A stretch of DNA of 64,000 bases from Rhodococcus sovatensis (lineage in GTDB: Bacteria; Actinomycetota; Actinomycetes; Mycobacteriales; Mycobacteriaceae). The notes below the pieces were generated by a model. It was not told where the DNA came from. It saw nothing but the letters and a program-made list of their open reading frames with translations, and searched no databases. The stretch's first letter is position 1, and each line of letters starts with the position of its first letter. Below, one piece after another: positions 44,619 to 52,716 of this stretch. The stretch lies in contig NZ_CP147846.1 in the NCBI RefSeq assembly GCF_037327425.1, forward strand, positions 4,154,001-4,218,000. The letters are read 5' to 3'. A program made the position numbers and the translations under genes.

Positions 44619-45554
44619 ATGAGCCAGCCAGACCCGTCCACCGTGCGTTTCGCTGGTCCGTGGACACATCGGGACATTCACGCGAACGGAATTCGGTTCC
44701 ACGTCGTCGAGGCGGACAACGCTCCCAGCGACGGTCCGCTCGTCGTACTCCTGCACGGCTTCGCCGACTTCTGGTGGTCGTGGCGGCATCAACTGACTGC
44801 ACTGACAGCTGCGGGATATCGGGCAGTCGCCGTCGATCTACGCGGTTACGGCGACTCCGACAAACCCCCACGCGGTTACGACGGGTGGACTCTGGCCGGC
44901 GACGTCGTCGGCCTGATTCGCGCGCTCGGGTACGCCCAGGCCACGTTGGTGGGGCACGCCGACGGTGGTCTGGTGTGCTGGGCAACGGCGGCGCTACACC
45001 CGCGCATGGTCGGGTCCATAGCGCTGGTCGGCTCGCCGCATCCGATTGCACTGCGGCAGGCGGTTCTTCGAAACAAGGCCCAGCGGCAGGCTCTTCTTCC
45101 GTACTTTCTGCGGTACCAGGTCCCACTCTTTCCCGAGCGGGCTCTCACCAAGAACGGTGGATCCGCCGCCGAGCAGATCCTGCGGATGCGTTCAGGTCCG
45201 GCGTGGCAGGGGACCGAAGATTTTGCCGACGCGGCCAAGCAGATGCGGTCGGCGATTCGCATCAAGGGTGCCGCGCACAGCGCGCTGGAATACCAGCGCT
45301 GGGCGTTCCGGAGTCAGTTCCGCTCGGACGGTCGACGGTTCATGCAGGCGATGGACGTTCGTCTGACGATCCCCGTCGTGCAGATTCGCGGAGAACTGGA
45401 CCCGTACGTCCTGCCCCGCACCGTCGACGGCGATGTCCGCTGGGCGCCCGAGCGACGCCTGCACACTGTGCTCGGCGCAGGACACTACGCACATCAGGAA
45501 GCCCCCGACGAGGTCACCGAACAGCTGAAAGCGCTGGCGGACACGACCGACTAG
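44619..45554 (+). CDS. ephE: Alpha/beta hydrolase, epoxide hydrolase-like (EphE)
   Basis: A 311-aa hydrolase. It has LLHGFADFWWSWRHQ (oxyanion HG), RGYGDSDKPPRGYDG (conserved loop), the nucleophile elbow GHADGG with Asp, a catalytic Asp in GELDPY and His in GAGHYAHQEAP. Asp as nucleophile suits epoxide hydrolases. The stop codon overlaps the stop of convergent marP. It has the Rv3670 position. Confidence 0.88.
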   Translation: MSQPDPSTVRFAGPWTHRDIHANGIRFHVVEADNAPSDGPLVVLLHGFADFWWSWRHQLTALTAAGYRAVAVDLRGYGDSDKPPRGYDGWTLAGDVVGLIRALGYAQATLVGHADGGLVCWATAALHPRMVGSIALVGSPHPIALRQAVLRNKAQRQALLPYFLRYQVPLFPERALTKNGGSAAEQILRMRSGPAWQGTEDFADAAKQMRSAIRIKGAAHSALEYQRWAFRSQFRSDGRRFMQAMDVRLTIPVVQIRGELDPYVLPRTVDGDVRWAPERRLHTVLGAGHYAHQEAPDEVTEQLKALADTTD

Positions 45555-46741
45555 ACGATGCAGGCACCGGTCCCGACGGCGACGGCGGTGCCCGTGCTCT
45601 GCTGCAACTCGTCGGCGACCTCGCTGGCGGTGAGGACGAAGCCGGTGTCCGGATCGTCGACGGCTGCACCGAACACGAGTCCGAGTACTTGGCCATCCTT
45701 GGCGACCAGTGGGCCACCCGAATTACCTTGCCGCACAGTGCCCCGGACTGTGTACACCTCACGCTCGACGGTGCCGGTGCGGTAGATGTCCGGCCCGCTG
45801 AGGTTGAGGGTCTCACGAACCCTCGCCGGGCTTGCGGTGTACGGTCCGCCGCCTGGGTAGCCCAGAACGATCGCGCTCTCGCCGGAGACTGCTGGAGACC
45901 CGGCGAAGTTCAGAACTGGTGCCTGCAGACCCGGAACACGCAGTATCGCAACGTCTTCCTCGGGATCGAAGAGGACGACATCTGCGTCGAGCACGGTTCC
46001 CAGCGAATCGACCGTGACACCGTCGGTGCCTGCGACGACGTGAGCGTTGGTCATCACCATCTCGGGGGCGACCACGAAGCCGGATCCTTCGAGCGCCTTC
46101 TGGCAGCTCGGTGCGACGCCGCTGATCTTGAGGACGCTCTGGTGCAGCTGTTCGACGACCGGGCTGGCCTGCAGCGCTGGGTCTGGCACCTCGACGGTGG
46201 CCACCGGGGTCCGGCCGAAGGGCCCGATGACATCCGGAAGACCCGACGTGTCCAGGAGTGCAGAGAATTCCTTCGGCACCTCGCGAAGCCACTGCGGGGC
46301 AACCTCGTCGACTTTGCCCAGCACCTGCGACCCACGGACCGCGCTGGCGACCTCTGGCTGCGAGGACGAGGTCAGCGGGATGGCGAGCAACCAAGCCGCC
46401 GCGAGTACTGCGGCGGCCTGCAGGGCGGCGCCGATGACACTGTCGACCGATCGTGCTCCGCGCGAGTGCATTCCGCTGCGCAGCGCTCGGCCGAGAACCA
46501 TGCCGGACACTTCACCGACAATGACCAGCACCACGATAAGAGCGATTCCGACGAACACCCGCAGGCGTGCTCCGTCGACATGTTCGAGGACGTGTGGGGC
46601 GATGAGAATTCCGGCCACCGCGCCGAGCACCACACCGAGAAACGCCATCGCCGACGCCACCGCGCCCTGCCGCCATCCCGAGGTCGCCGCCAGAAGAGCG
46701 ACGCCGACGACGACGATGTCGACCCAAGTCGAGCCGCTCAC
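45551..46741 (-). CDS. marP: Membrane-anchored periplasmic serine protease MarP
   Basis: A 396-aa protein, matching the M. tuberculosis length. Four N-terminal helices form the CvpA-like membrane part (VDIVVVGVALLAATSGWRQG is the first). The C-terminal chymotrypsin-like protease has His in TNAHVVAG, Asp in DPEEDVAIL and Ser in RQGNSGGPL, and two Cys (one in PSCQK, one in the final GACIV) that can form the redox-sensitive disulfide. It protects against acid stress in mycobacteria. Start is the GTG overlapping the Nudix stop (GTGA). Confidence 0.93.
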   Translation of the reverse strand: MSGSTWVDIVVVGVALLAATSGWRQGAVASAMAFLGVVLGAVAGILIAPHVLEHVDGARLRVFVGIALIVVLVIVGEVSGMVLGRALRSGMHSRGARSVDSVIGAALQAAAVLAAAWLLAIPLTSSSQPEVASAVRGSQVLGKVDEVAPQWLREVPKEFSALLDTSGLPDVIGPFGRTPVATVEVPDPALQASPVVEQLHQSVLKISGVAPSCQKALEGSGFVVAPEMVMTNAHVVAGTDGVTVDSLGTVLDADVVLFDPEEDVAILRVPGLQAPVLNFAGSPAVSGESAIVLGYPGGGPYTASPARVRETLNLSGPDIYRTGTVEREVYTVRGTVRQGNSGGPLVAKDGQVLGLVFGAAVDDPDTGFVLTASEVADELQQSTGTAVAVGTGACIV

Positions 46742-47568
46742 CGATCCATCCTCACAGGAGTGGAGCCTGCGGAATGACCGTCGGTGCGCGCAGGAGTGGA
46801 GCCTGCGGAATGACCGTCGGTGCGCGCAGGAGTGGAGCCTGCGGAATGACCGTCGGTACTCGCGCCCACAGCAGCCAAGCTCGCCTCCAGATCGCGGATG
46901 TCGCTCGTGTCCCATTCGGTTTCCCAGCCGGAAACCGCGAGCAGGCCTGCCAGAATACCGCCGGTGAAGCCCCACACCAGCATTCCGTCGACGGCGAAGG
47001 CAGGGCCCTGGTAGCCCGCGGGGTGTCTGACCTGGAAGCGGTTGTCCGGATCGAGCAAGGAGCGAAGAGGAACGCGCACCACACGCGCAGCCTCGGCGGT
47101 GTCGACCACACCGACGACACTGGGTGCGCGCCAATAGGCGAGCACCGGTACGACGTCGAACTTCGACGGTGGAACGTAGATCCCGGGGAGCGTCGCGAGC
47201 GGCTGTACGCCAGCCGGATCCAAGCCGGTCTCCTCCTCGGCTTCGCGAAGCGCAGTGGCGATGGGCGACTCGTCGCCAGGGTCTGTTGCCCCGCCCGGAA
47301 ACGCGACCTGCCCGCTGTGTTGACGCAACGTCGCGGCCCGCTGCGTGAGCAGGACGTCCGCGGCGGCCGGCAGGCCGCCACGACTGGTCGGATCGGATTC
47401 CTCGGGTCCACCGAACAGAACGAGCACCGACGCCTGTCGGGTGATCACCCCGTCGGGCGAGGTTCGTTCCAGTACCGGGTTGGTGCCCGCCGACTCGGTC
47501 AGGCCCCTACCGCCGGCAGCATCGACGACACGGCTCAGCCACGGAGGAGGCACAGGCGCGGAAGTCAT
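46738..47568 (-). CDS. Nudix hydrolase (CoA pyrophosphatase-like) with a repeat tail
   Basis: A 276-aa protein. The Nudix box GGATDPGDESPIATALREAEEETGLDP and the upstream LRQHSGQVAFPGG NuCoA-type motif indicate a CoA-diphosphatase-like enzyme (M. tuberculosis Rv3672c position). The C-terminus is unusual: three tandem 12-residue copies of TDGHSAGSTPAR end the protein, coded by 36-bp DNA repeats. The ATG overlaps the preceding thioredoxin-like gene, and the stop overlaps the marP start. Confidence 0.9.
   Translation of the reverse strand: MTSAPVPPPWLSRVVDAAGGRGLTESAGTNPVLERTSPDGVITRQASVLVLFGGPEESDPTSRGGLPAAADVLLTQRAATLRQHSGQVAFPGGATDPGDESPIATALREAEEETGLDPAGVQPLATLPGIYVPPSKFDVVPVLAYWRAPSVVGVVDTAEAARVVRVPLRSLLDPDNRFQVRHPAGYQGPAFAVDGMLVWGFTGGILAGLLAVSGWETEWDTSDIRDLEASLAAVGASTDGHSAGSTPARTDGHSAGSTPARTDGHSAGSTPVRMDR
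46755..46862. repeat. Three tandem 36-bp repeats in the Nudix gene
   Basis: Units at 46755-46790, 46791-46826 and 46827-46862; the first two are identical and the third differs only in its last few bases. The unit is a whole number of codons (12 aa), so copy-number change keeps the frame. It lies in the last 40 codons of the Nudix gene, just before the marP start. Confidence 0.95.
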
Positions 47569-48224
47569 CGGGCAATGCCGAGTGTCGAACGGACTGCGTC
47601 GTCGATCTCGTCGACACTGCTGAAGGGTTGTGGCAGCACCCTGGCGACATTGCCATCCGCGTCGATCAGAATCGAGACCGGGAGGACACTCGGCGCGCCG
47701 ACGGCGGCTGCTATACGTCCTGCCCCGTCCTGGACACCGGGCAATGTGACGCCGTAGTCGGCCAGTTTGGTCAACCCGTTCGCTTCGTTGCGGTCCTGGT
47801 GCACTGTCAGGACGCCGATTCGGCCTTCCATCGCAGTGGCGTAGTCCTGCAAGTGCGGAAGTTCTTGTGCACACGGTCCGCACCAGTACGCCCACAGATT
47901 GATCAGCGTGGGTGTGCCCGCGAGCGCCTGCCCCACGTCGACCCGGCTGCCGTCACCGATGCACTCGAGAACGAGGCCACTCAGGGGACCGGAAGATTCA
48001 GGAGCCGGCTCAGGCGTCGGACATCCGTCGAGCCCGGCGCGCGCGCGGAGTGGGGCCAACGCTTCGTCTGTGTCGGCCGACCGACGCTCCTCGGCGATCG
48101 GTGCACCCTGGCCGGGCCGGTCGGCCGACGGACTTGGATCCTCCCCGCGCGGCCAGATCGCAAATACCAAGGCGACGACGACGAGAAGAGCCGCCAACGA
48201 CCACCGAGCTGCCGATCCGGTCAC
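47565..48224 (-). CDS. Membrane-anchored thioredoxin-like protein (TlpA/ResA type)
   Basis: A 219-aa protein starting at GTG. One N-terminal helix (AALLVVVALVFAIW) anchors an extracytoplasmic thioredoxin domain with the active site WCGPC near residue 113. An extra Cys pair (GCPTP and LECIG) precedes it. It probably reduces or isomerises disulfides outside the membrane, possibly those of MarP in the same operon. Overlaps on both sides show coupling. It has the Rv3673c position. Confidence 0.88.
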   Translation of the reverse strand: MTGSAARWSLAALLVVVALVFAIWPRGEDPSPSADRPGQGAPIAEERRSADTDEALAPLRARAGLDGCPTPEPAPESSGPLSGLVLECIGDGSRVDVGQALAGTPTLINLWAYWCGPCAQELPHLQDYATAMEGRIGVLTVHQDRNEANGLTKLADYGVTLPGVQDGAGRIAAAVGAPSVLPVSILIDADGNVARVLPQPFSSVDEIDDAVRSTLGIAR

Positions 48225-48988
48225 GAGTCGATTCCGGCAATGGACAGCAAGTGCTCGGTTTCAGGACCCTTCACCAACGCTGCTGCCGCGGCCTTGTCGG
48301 TCGGACCGAGGCCGTACGACGGGCAGTCCTTGGCGAGGATGCAGACACCGCAGGCCGGTTTGCGCGCGTGACAGACACGCCTGCCGTGAAAGATCACCCG
48401 ATGGGACAGCAAGGTCCACTCCTTGCGCTCGATGAGTGCACCTACTGCGTGTTCGACCTTGACCGGGTCTTCCTCCTCGGTCCACTGCCAGCGCCGTACC
48501 AACCGGCCGAAGTGCGTGTCGACGGTGATGCCGGGCACGTCGAACGCGTTGCCGAGGACGACGTTGGCGGTTTTGCGACCGATTCCGGGCAGCGTGACGA
48601 GATCCTTCAGATTCGCGGGCACCTCCCCGTCGAACCTCTCGAGAAGTGCAGAGCCGAGTCCGATGAGCGAGTTCGCCTTGTTCCGGTAGAAGCCCGTCGT
48701 TCGGATGTATTCCTCGAGCTCCGTCCGGTCGGCTTCGGCGTAGTCCCGCGCAGTGCGATATCTCACGAACAGACCGGGCGTGACGATATTGACGCGCTTG
48801 TCGGTGCATTGCGCTGACAGGATGGTCGCGACGGCGAGCTCCAGCGGATTCGTGAAGTCGAGTTCGCAGTAGACGTGCGGAAACGCCACGGCCAGCTCCC
48901 GATTCATGCGTCGCGCTCGCCGCGTGAGCCCTAATTTCGTCTCTTCGCGTTTGCGCACGTCGAGCGCGGGAGAGGCTGTCGATTTCAC
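48221..48988 (-). CDS. nth: Endonuclease III
   Basis: A 255-aa base-excision repair glycosylase/lyase. The helix-hairpin-helix LPGIGRKTANVVLG carries the catalytic Lys, VDTHFGRL the catalytic Asp, and the C-terminal 4Fe-4S loop is CHARKPACGVCILAKDC (C-x6-C-x2-C-x5-C). It removes oxidised pyrimidines. Start is GTG. It is first in the nth-thioredoxin-Nudix-marP operon, diverging from a small membrane-protein gene and crp. Confidence 0.96.
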   Translation of the reverse strand: MKSTASPALDVRKREETKLGLTRRARRMNRELAVAFPHVYCELDFTNPLELAVATILSAQCTDKRVNIVTPGLFVRYRTARDYAEADRTELEEYIRTTGFYRNKANSLIGLGSALLERFDGEVPANLKDLVTLPGIGRKTANVVLGNAFDVPGITVDTHFGRLVRRWQWTEEEDPVKVEHAVGALIERKEWTLLSHRVIFHGRRVCHARKPACGVCILAKDCPSYGLGPTDKAAAAALVKGPETEHLLSIAGIDS

Positions 48989-49068
48989 TCCACAACTGTA
49001 CGGACAAGAATCAGCAACGAATCAGTCCTGTGTTCTTATCGAGACCTTTCCGGTGTTTACTGCTCGGT

Positions 49069-49320
49069 ATGCAAGGACTCGCCGTAGTGCTCTTTCCTGT
49101 GCTCCTGATGCTGTTCGCGCTTGCCATGGAGCGCGTGGAGTTCCGTCTGAGCAAGCTGGGCGTCCGCGAACAAGAGGTGCAGGAGTTTCTGGATCAAGCC
49201 AGTACGTCCGAGGTCGCGACGCTAGCCAACGAGGGCATGCCGCACGCACTGGCCCGTTTCAACAGTCGGAGGCGTCGCACTCCTCTCGCCGAGGAGATGG
49301 CCGACCAACGCGCGAGCTGA
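49069..49320 (+). CDS. Small membrane protein, Rv3675-like
   Basis: An 83-aa protein with one N-terminal helix (LAVVLFPVLLMLFALAMERVE), an acidic amphipathic stretch and a basic end. It lies between divergent nth and crp, as Rv3675 does in M. tuberculosis. No function is known. The ATG at 49069 is preferred to an in-frame ATG 13 codons earlier, which is close to the nth promoter. Confidence 0.75.
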   Translation: MQGLAVVLFPVLLMLFALAMERVEFRLSKLGVREQEVQEFLDQASTSEVATLANEGMPHALARFNSRRRRTPLAEEMADQRAS

Positions 49321-49425
49321 CACCACCGCGGACCGAAATGTCCCATTCAACGTGAATATCCGGTGAACAGCGACTTACGTACGATTCCTTCACGGCGTTG
49401 CGGTGGCGTCGATCACTCGGTTTGG

Positions 49426-49453
49426 ATCTCGGCGAAGTAGACTTCACCGAGAT
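49426..49453. promoter_or_regulatory. 13-bp inverted repeat in the crp leader/promoter region
   Basis: ATCTCGGCGAAGT (49426-49438) and ACTTCACCGAGAT (49441-49453) are inverted repeats with 12 of 13 matches and a 2-bp centre. A GATAAT that could be a -10 starts inside the right arm (49451-49456). It lies about 120 bp before the crp start. It does not match the Crp consensus, so another regulator or an RNA hairpin is possible. Confidence 0.6.
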
Positions 49454-49575
49454 AATTGTCATGTTTGATTACTTACGTGAGTCGGTGGGCCGCGAGGCCC
49501 CACGAGGCACGGAAGCGAGAAACGCCTTTCGTCGACGCGGGTGACCGTATCGGCGACATCCCAAAAGGAGCGCAA

Positions 49576-50250
49576 GTGGACGACGTCCTGGCACGGGCCG
49601 GCATCTTCCAAGGAGTCGAACCCTCTGCGGTAGCAGCGCTGACCAAGCAGCTGCAACCGGTCGATTTCCCTCGGGGACACGTGGTCTTCAATGAGGGCGA
49701 GCCAGGTGATCGGCTCTACATCATCGTCTCCGGAAAGATCAAGCTCGGCCGTCGCTCCCCGGACGGACGTGAGAACCTGCTGACCATCATGGGTCCGTCG
49801 GACATGTTCGGTGAGCTTTCCATCTTCGACCCCGGCCCGCGTACGTCCACGGCCACGACGGTCACCGAGGTCCGCGCGGTCAGCATGGACCGCGACGCGC
49901 TCAAGGCCTGGATCGATCAGCGGCCGGAGATCGCCGAGCAGTTGCTTCGTGTGTTGGCCCGCCGTTTGCGCCGCACCAACAACAACCTCGCGGACCTCAT
50001 CTTCACCGACGTTCCCGGGCGTGTCGCGAAGGCTCTGCTGCAGCTCGCTCAGCGCTTCGGCACTCAGGAAGCAGGATCACTCCGCGTCACCCACGACCTG
50101 ACTCAGGAAGAGATCGCCCAGCTCGTCGGCGCCTCCCGTGAGACGGTCAACAAGGCGCTTGCCGACTTCGCGCACCGCGGATGGCTGCGGCTCGAAGGCA
50201 AGAGTGTGCTGATCTCCGACTCCGAGCGCTTGGCTCGACGGGCTCGTTAG
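49576..50250 (+). CDS. crp: cAMP receptor protein Crp (GlxR-like)
   Basis: A 224-aa global regulator, the same length as M. tuberculosis Crp (Rv3676). The cyclic-nucleotide domain holds FGELSIFDPGPRTSTA, the phosphate-binding cassette, near residue 80. The C-terminal winged helix has TQEEIAQLVGASRETVNKAL. The GTG start has AAAAGGAG five bases before it; a longer frame to 49456 is not needed. The stop overlaps the stop of the convergent hydrolase gene. Likely targets in this window include acs and perhaps whiB4. Confidence 0.96.
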   Translation: MDDVLARAGIFQGVEPSAVAALTKQLQPVDFPRGHVVFNEGEPGDRLYIIVSGKIKLGRRSPDGRENLLTIMGPSDMFGELSIFDPGPRTSTATTVTEVRAVSMDRDALKAWIDQRPEIAEQLLRVLARRLRRTNNNLADLIFTDVPGRVAKALLQLAQRFGTQEAGSLRVTHDLTQEEIAQLVGASRETVNKALADFAHRGWLRLEGKSVLISDSERLARRAR

Positions 50251-51026
50251 TTCTCTCGAAGGTAGGCCAGCTGCGCCTTGACGGACATACGCGCAGCTGG
50301 CCACAACTTCTTGTCCACGTCCGAGTAGACATGCTTGACAACATGCCTCGGCTTGGCATCGTGCCCGATCTCGTCGAGCGCTGCTTTCACCTGCGCCAAC
50401 CGCTCGTGCCGATGCTGACGGTAGAACCTGGCCACCTCGGCGGTGTCGGCGACTTCGGCTCCGTGCCCGGGTAGCGCGATCTTGCCGGCGCCGACGGCTT
50501 CGAGGCGGTCCAACGTCGTCAGGTAATCGGCCAATGTGCCGTCCGTGGGATCGAGCACGGTCGTGCCGCGCCCGAGGATCGTGTCGCCCGTCAGTATCGC
50601 GTCGTCGAGCACGAAACTCAGCGAATCCGCCGTATGCCCGGGCGTCGCCAGCACGGTGACCTTCAGTCCCGCGGCCTCGATCACCTCGCCGTCGGTGAGA
50701 GTCGTACTGCCGTACACGTACTCGTCCGACATTGCCCGAATCGGTGCACCCGTCTTCTTGTGGAACCTCTTCAGCCCCGCTGTGTGGTCGCGGTGGCGGT
50801 GCGTCACCAACGCCAGAACGACGTTGCCGATCTCAGCCACCGCATCGAGATGCTCGGAATCCTTGGGGCCCGGGTCGACGACCACAAGATCGTCGCTGCC
50901 CGGTGCTCGCAGAATCCACGTGTTCGTACCGTCGAGCGTCATCTTGCCCGGGTTGTTCGCGAGCAGAACCGCCGCCGTCGGCGTGACCTGTCGAAGCTGA
51001 CCGTAAGCCGGATGCGCGAGAGTCAT
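50247..51026 (-). CDS. Metallo-beta-lactamase-fold hydrolase (LACTB2/Rv3677c-like)
   Basis: A 259-aa protein with the metal motif THRHRDHTAG, further ligands in ATPGHTADS, TGDTILG and LPGHG, and a C-terminal winged-helix-like part (RHERLAQVKAALDEIG). This is the glyoxalase II/LACTB2 subgroup, which includes RNases and thioester hydrolases; the reaction is not certain. It diverges from a Gfo/Idh gene. Confidence 0.88.
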   Translation of the reverse strand: MTLAHPAYGQLRQVTPTAAVLLANNPGKMTLDGTNTWILRAPGSDDLVVVDPGPKDSEHLDAVAEIGNVVLALVTHRHRDHTAGLKRFHKKTGAPIRAMSDEYVYGSTTLTDGEVIEAAGLKVTVLATPGHTADSLSFVLDDAILTGDTILGRGTTVLDPTDGTLADYLTTLDRLEAVGAGKIALPGHGAEVADTAEVARFYRQHRHERLAQVKAALDEIGHDAKPRHVVKHVYSDVDKKLWPAARMSVKAQLAYLREN

Positions 51027-51043
51027 AGTCGTACCTTAGGAGC

Positions 51044-51901
51044 ATGAGAATCGGTCTGGTAGGCGCGGGTCCATGGGCACGTGCCACACATGCGCCGTCG
51101 TTGGCAGCTCATCCCGGCGTCGAGTTCGCGGGAGTGTGGGCTCGGCGACCCGACGCGGCCGCCGACATGGGCGCCGCGGTCTTCGAAAACTACGACGAGC
51201 TTCTGGCGAATGTGGACGCAGTGGCGTTCGCCGTACCACCCGAAGTGCAATCGGGAATGGCTGTTGCTGCGGCACGCGCAGGAAAGCATGTGCTCCTGGA
51301 CAAGCCGATCGCCGGGACACTCGACGACGCCACCGAACTGGCCGAGGCGATCGGTCATGCCGGTGTCGGATCGATCGTTGCGTTGACTCGCCGGTTCGCA
51401 CCGGAAACACGGGCGTTCCTGGGCGAAGCCGCCGCGAAGCAGTGGAGCGCGGGGGCGGGCACGTGGCTGTCGGGTGCCGTACTCGGTGGGGAGTACTCGA
51501 ACTCGGCTTGGCGTCACCGCGAGGGCGCTCTGTTCGATGTCGGTCCACACGTATTCGATCTGCTCGACATCACGCTCGGAGAGATCGTCGACGTCGTTCT
51601 GTGTCGTCGTGACGACGCCTCGGACACGTGGACGGTGGTGCTCGAGCACAACAGTGGCACGCTGAGCACCTCGCAGCTGTCGTTGGCGACGCCGGTCCGG
51701 CCTTCGGTGTTTCGGGTCGAACTCAGCGGCATCGACGGGGTGGCGTCGCTGGCGGACAGGTCCACGAGTGCGACCGAGTGCTTTCGAGTCCTACTCGACG
51801 AGTTTGTCGAATCCGTGGCGGCCGGCACCGAGCATCCGTGCTCGGTAAATCGGGGCCTACACCTGCAGAAGGTGCTCGAGGGCGCTCGGGCGGCCCGGTA
51901 G
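51044..51901 (+). CDS. Gfo/Idh/MocA family oxidoreductase
   Basis: A 285-aa NAD(P)-dependent oxidoreductase with an N-terminal Rossmann loop GLVGAGPWARATHAPSL, the conserved LDKPIA segment near residue 86 and a C-terminal substrate domain (LFDVGPHVFDLLDI). Sugar or related substrates are usual, but none can be named here. It is not in the M. tuberculosis order between Rv3677c and Rv3678c as I recall it, so it may be a lineage insertion. Confidence 0.85.
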   Translation: MRIGLVGAGPWARATHAPSLAAHPGVEFAGVWARRPDAAADMGAAVFENYDELLANVDAVAFAVPPEVQSGMAVAAARAGKHVLLDKPIAGTLDDATELAEAIGHAGVGSIVALTRRFAPETRAFLGEAAAKQWSAGAGTWLSGAVLGGEYSNSAWRHREGALFDVGPHVFDLLDITLGEIVDVVLCRRDDASDTWTVVLEHNSGTLSTSQLSLATPVRPSVFRVELSGIDGVASLADRSTSATECFRVLLDEFVESVAAGTEHPCSVNRGLHLQKVLEGARAAR

Positions 51902-51916
51902 CGCTCTGCTGTTCGA

Positions 51917-51990
51917 GGGCGCTCCGCGCCCAGTGGCGCGGTTAAGTGCGTGGGGGTGCACTCAACCGTGCCACTGGGGGCGGAGCCGCC
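51917..51990. repeat. Three-hairpin palindromic element, family A copy 2
   Basis: A small hairpin is GGGCGC-tcc-GCGCCC (51917-51931). The long stem pairs 51931-51949 with 51958-51976 at 17 of 19 bases. A second small palindrome GGCGG-ag-CCGCC spans 51979-51990. It lies between the convergent Gfo/Idh and ridA genes and is the same family as 42405 and 57961. Confidence 0.85.
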
Positions 51991-52000
51991 TTCTTCTGCT

Positions 52001-52456
52001 CTAGACCTCGACGATCAGCTCGACCTCGACTGGCGCGCCGAGCGGCAGCTCGGACACCCCGACGGCCGAGCGTGCGTGCACGCCCGCGTCACCGAAGATC
52101 TCGCCCAGGACATTCGAAGCTCCGTTGATCACGACGGGCTGACCGGTGAAACCGGGCGCCGACGCCACGAACCCGACGACCTTGACCACGCGTTTGATCG
52201 CGTCCACTCCGACGAGTGAATTGATGGCAGCCAAAGCGTTCAACGCACACACTCTCGCGGCCTCGTTCGCGTGTTCCGGCGTTACCTCGGCGCCGACTTT
52301 GCCGGTCGCCGTCAGCTCACCGGACACGAGCGGCAGCTGGCCAGCGGTGTAGACCAGGTTTCCCGTCTGCACCGCGGGAACGTACGCCGCAAGCGGTGGA
52401 ACGACGGGAGGCAGCTCGATGCCGAGCTCGGCGAGGCGCTCACTCCATGCAGCCAC
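52001..52456 (-). CDS. RidA family protein (Rv3678c-like)
   Basis: A 151-aa protein of the YjgF/YER057c/UK114 family, which hydrolyses reactive enamines and imines. The C-terminal ARSAVGVSELPLGAPVEVE holds the Arg that binds the substrate carboxylate. Start is GTG. It is preceded by a 55-aa DUF4177 gene five bases away, and the two are surely co-transcribed. Confidence 0.9.
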   Translation of the reverse strand: MAAWSERLAELGIELPPVVPPLAAYVPAVQTGNLVYTAGQLPLVSGELTATGKVGAEVTPEHANEAARVCALNALAAINSLVGVDAIKRVVKVVGFVASAPGFTGQPVVINGASNVLGEIFGDAGVHARSAVGVSELPLGAPVEVELIVEV

Positions 52457-52461
52457 TCCGC

Positions 52462-52629
52462 TCAGCCCTTCGGACGCTTGAAGTAGGCCACGAGTGTGTC
52501 GCCGCCGTTGGGGCCGGACATGATTGTGACGAGTTCCCAGCCCTCGGCGCCGTAGTTGTCGAGGATCTGCTTGGTTGCATGGATCAGGACAGGCGCGGTG
52601 AAGTACTCCCAGGTGATCTTTTCGCTCAT
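52462..52629 (-). CDS. Small DUF4177 protein (Rv3678A-like)
   Basis: A 55-aa protein, beginning MSEKITWEYFTAPVL and ending VAYFKRPKG, with the YGAEGWELVTI core typical of DUF4177. Function is unknown. It lies five bases upstream of ridA and diverges from the ArsA-like operon, as the small gene Rv3678A does in M. tuberculosis. Confidence 0.88.
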   Translation of the reverse strand: MSEKITWEYFTAPVLIHATKQILDNYGAEGWELVTIMSGPNGGDTLVAYFKRPKG

Positions 52630-52716
52630 GGGCGTGAGCCTAGTCGGACACGACGCGAGCGTGCGCGATCGATGGTTCCTCGGAGGTCGTGCACGATTCG
52701 TCTATATGGTCGTGTT

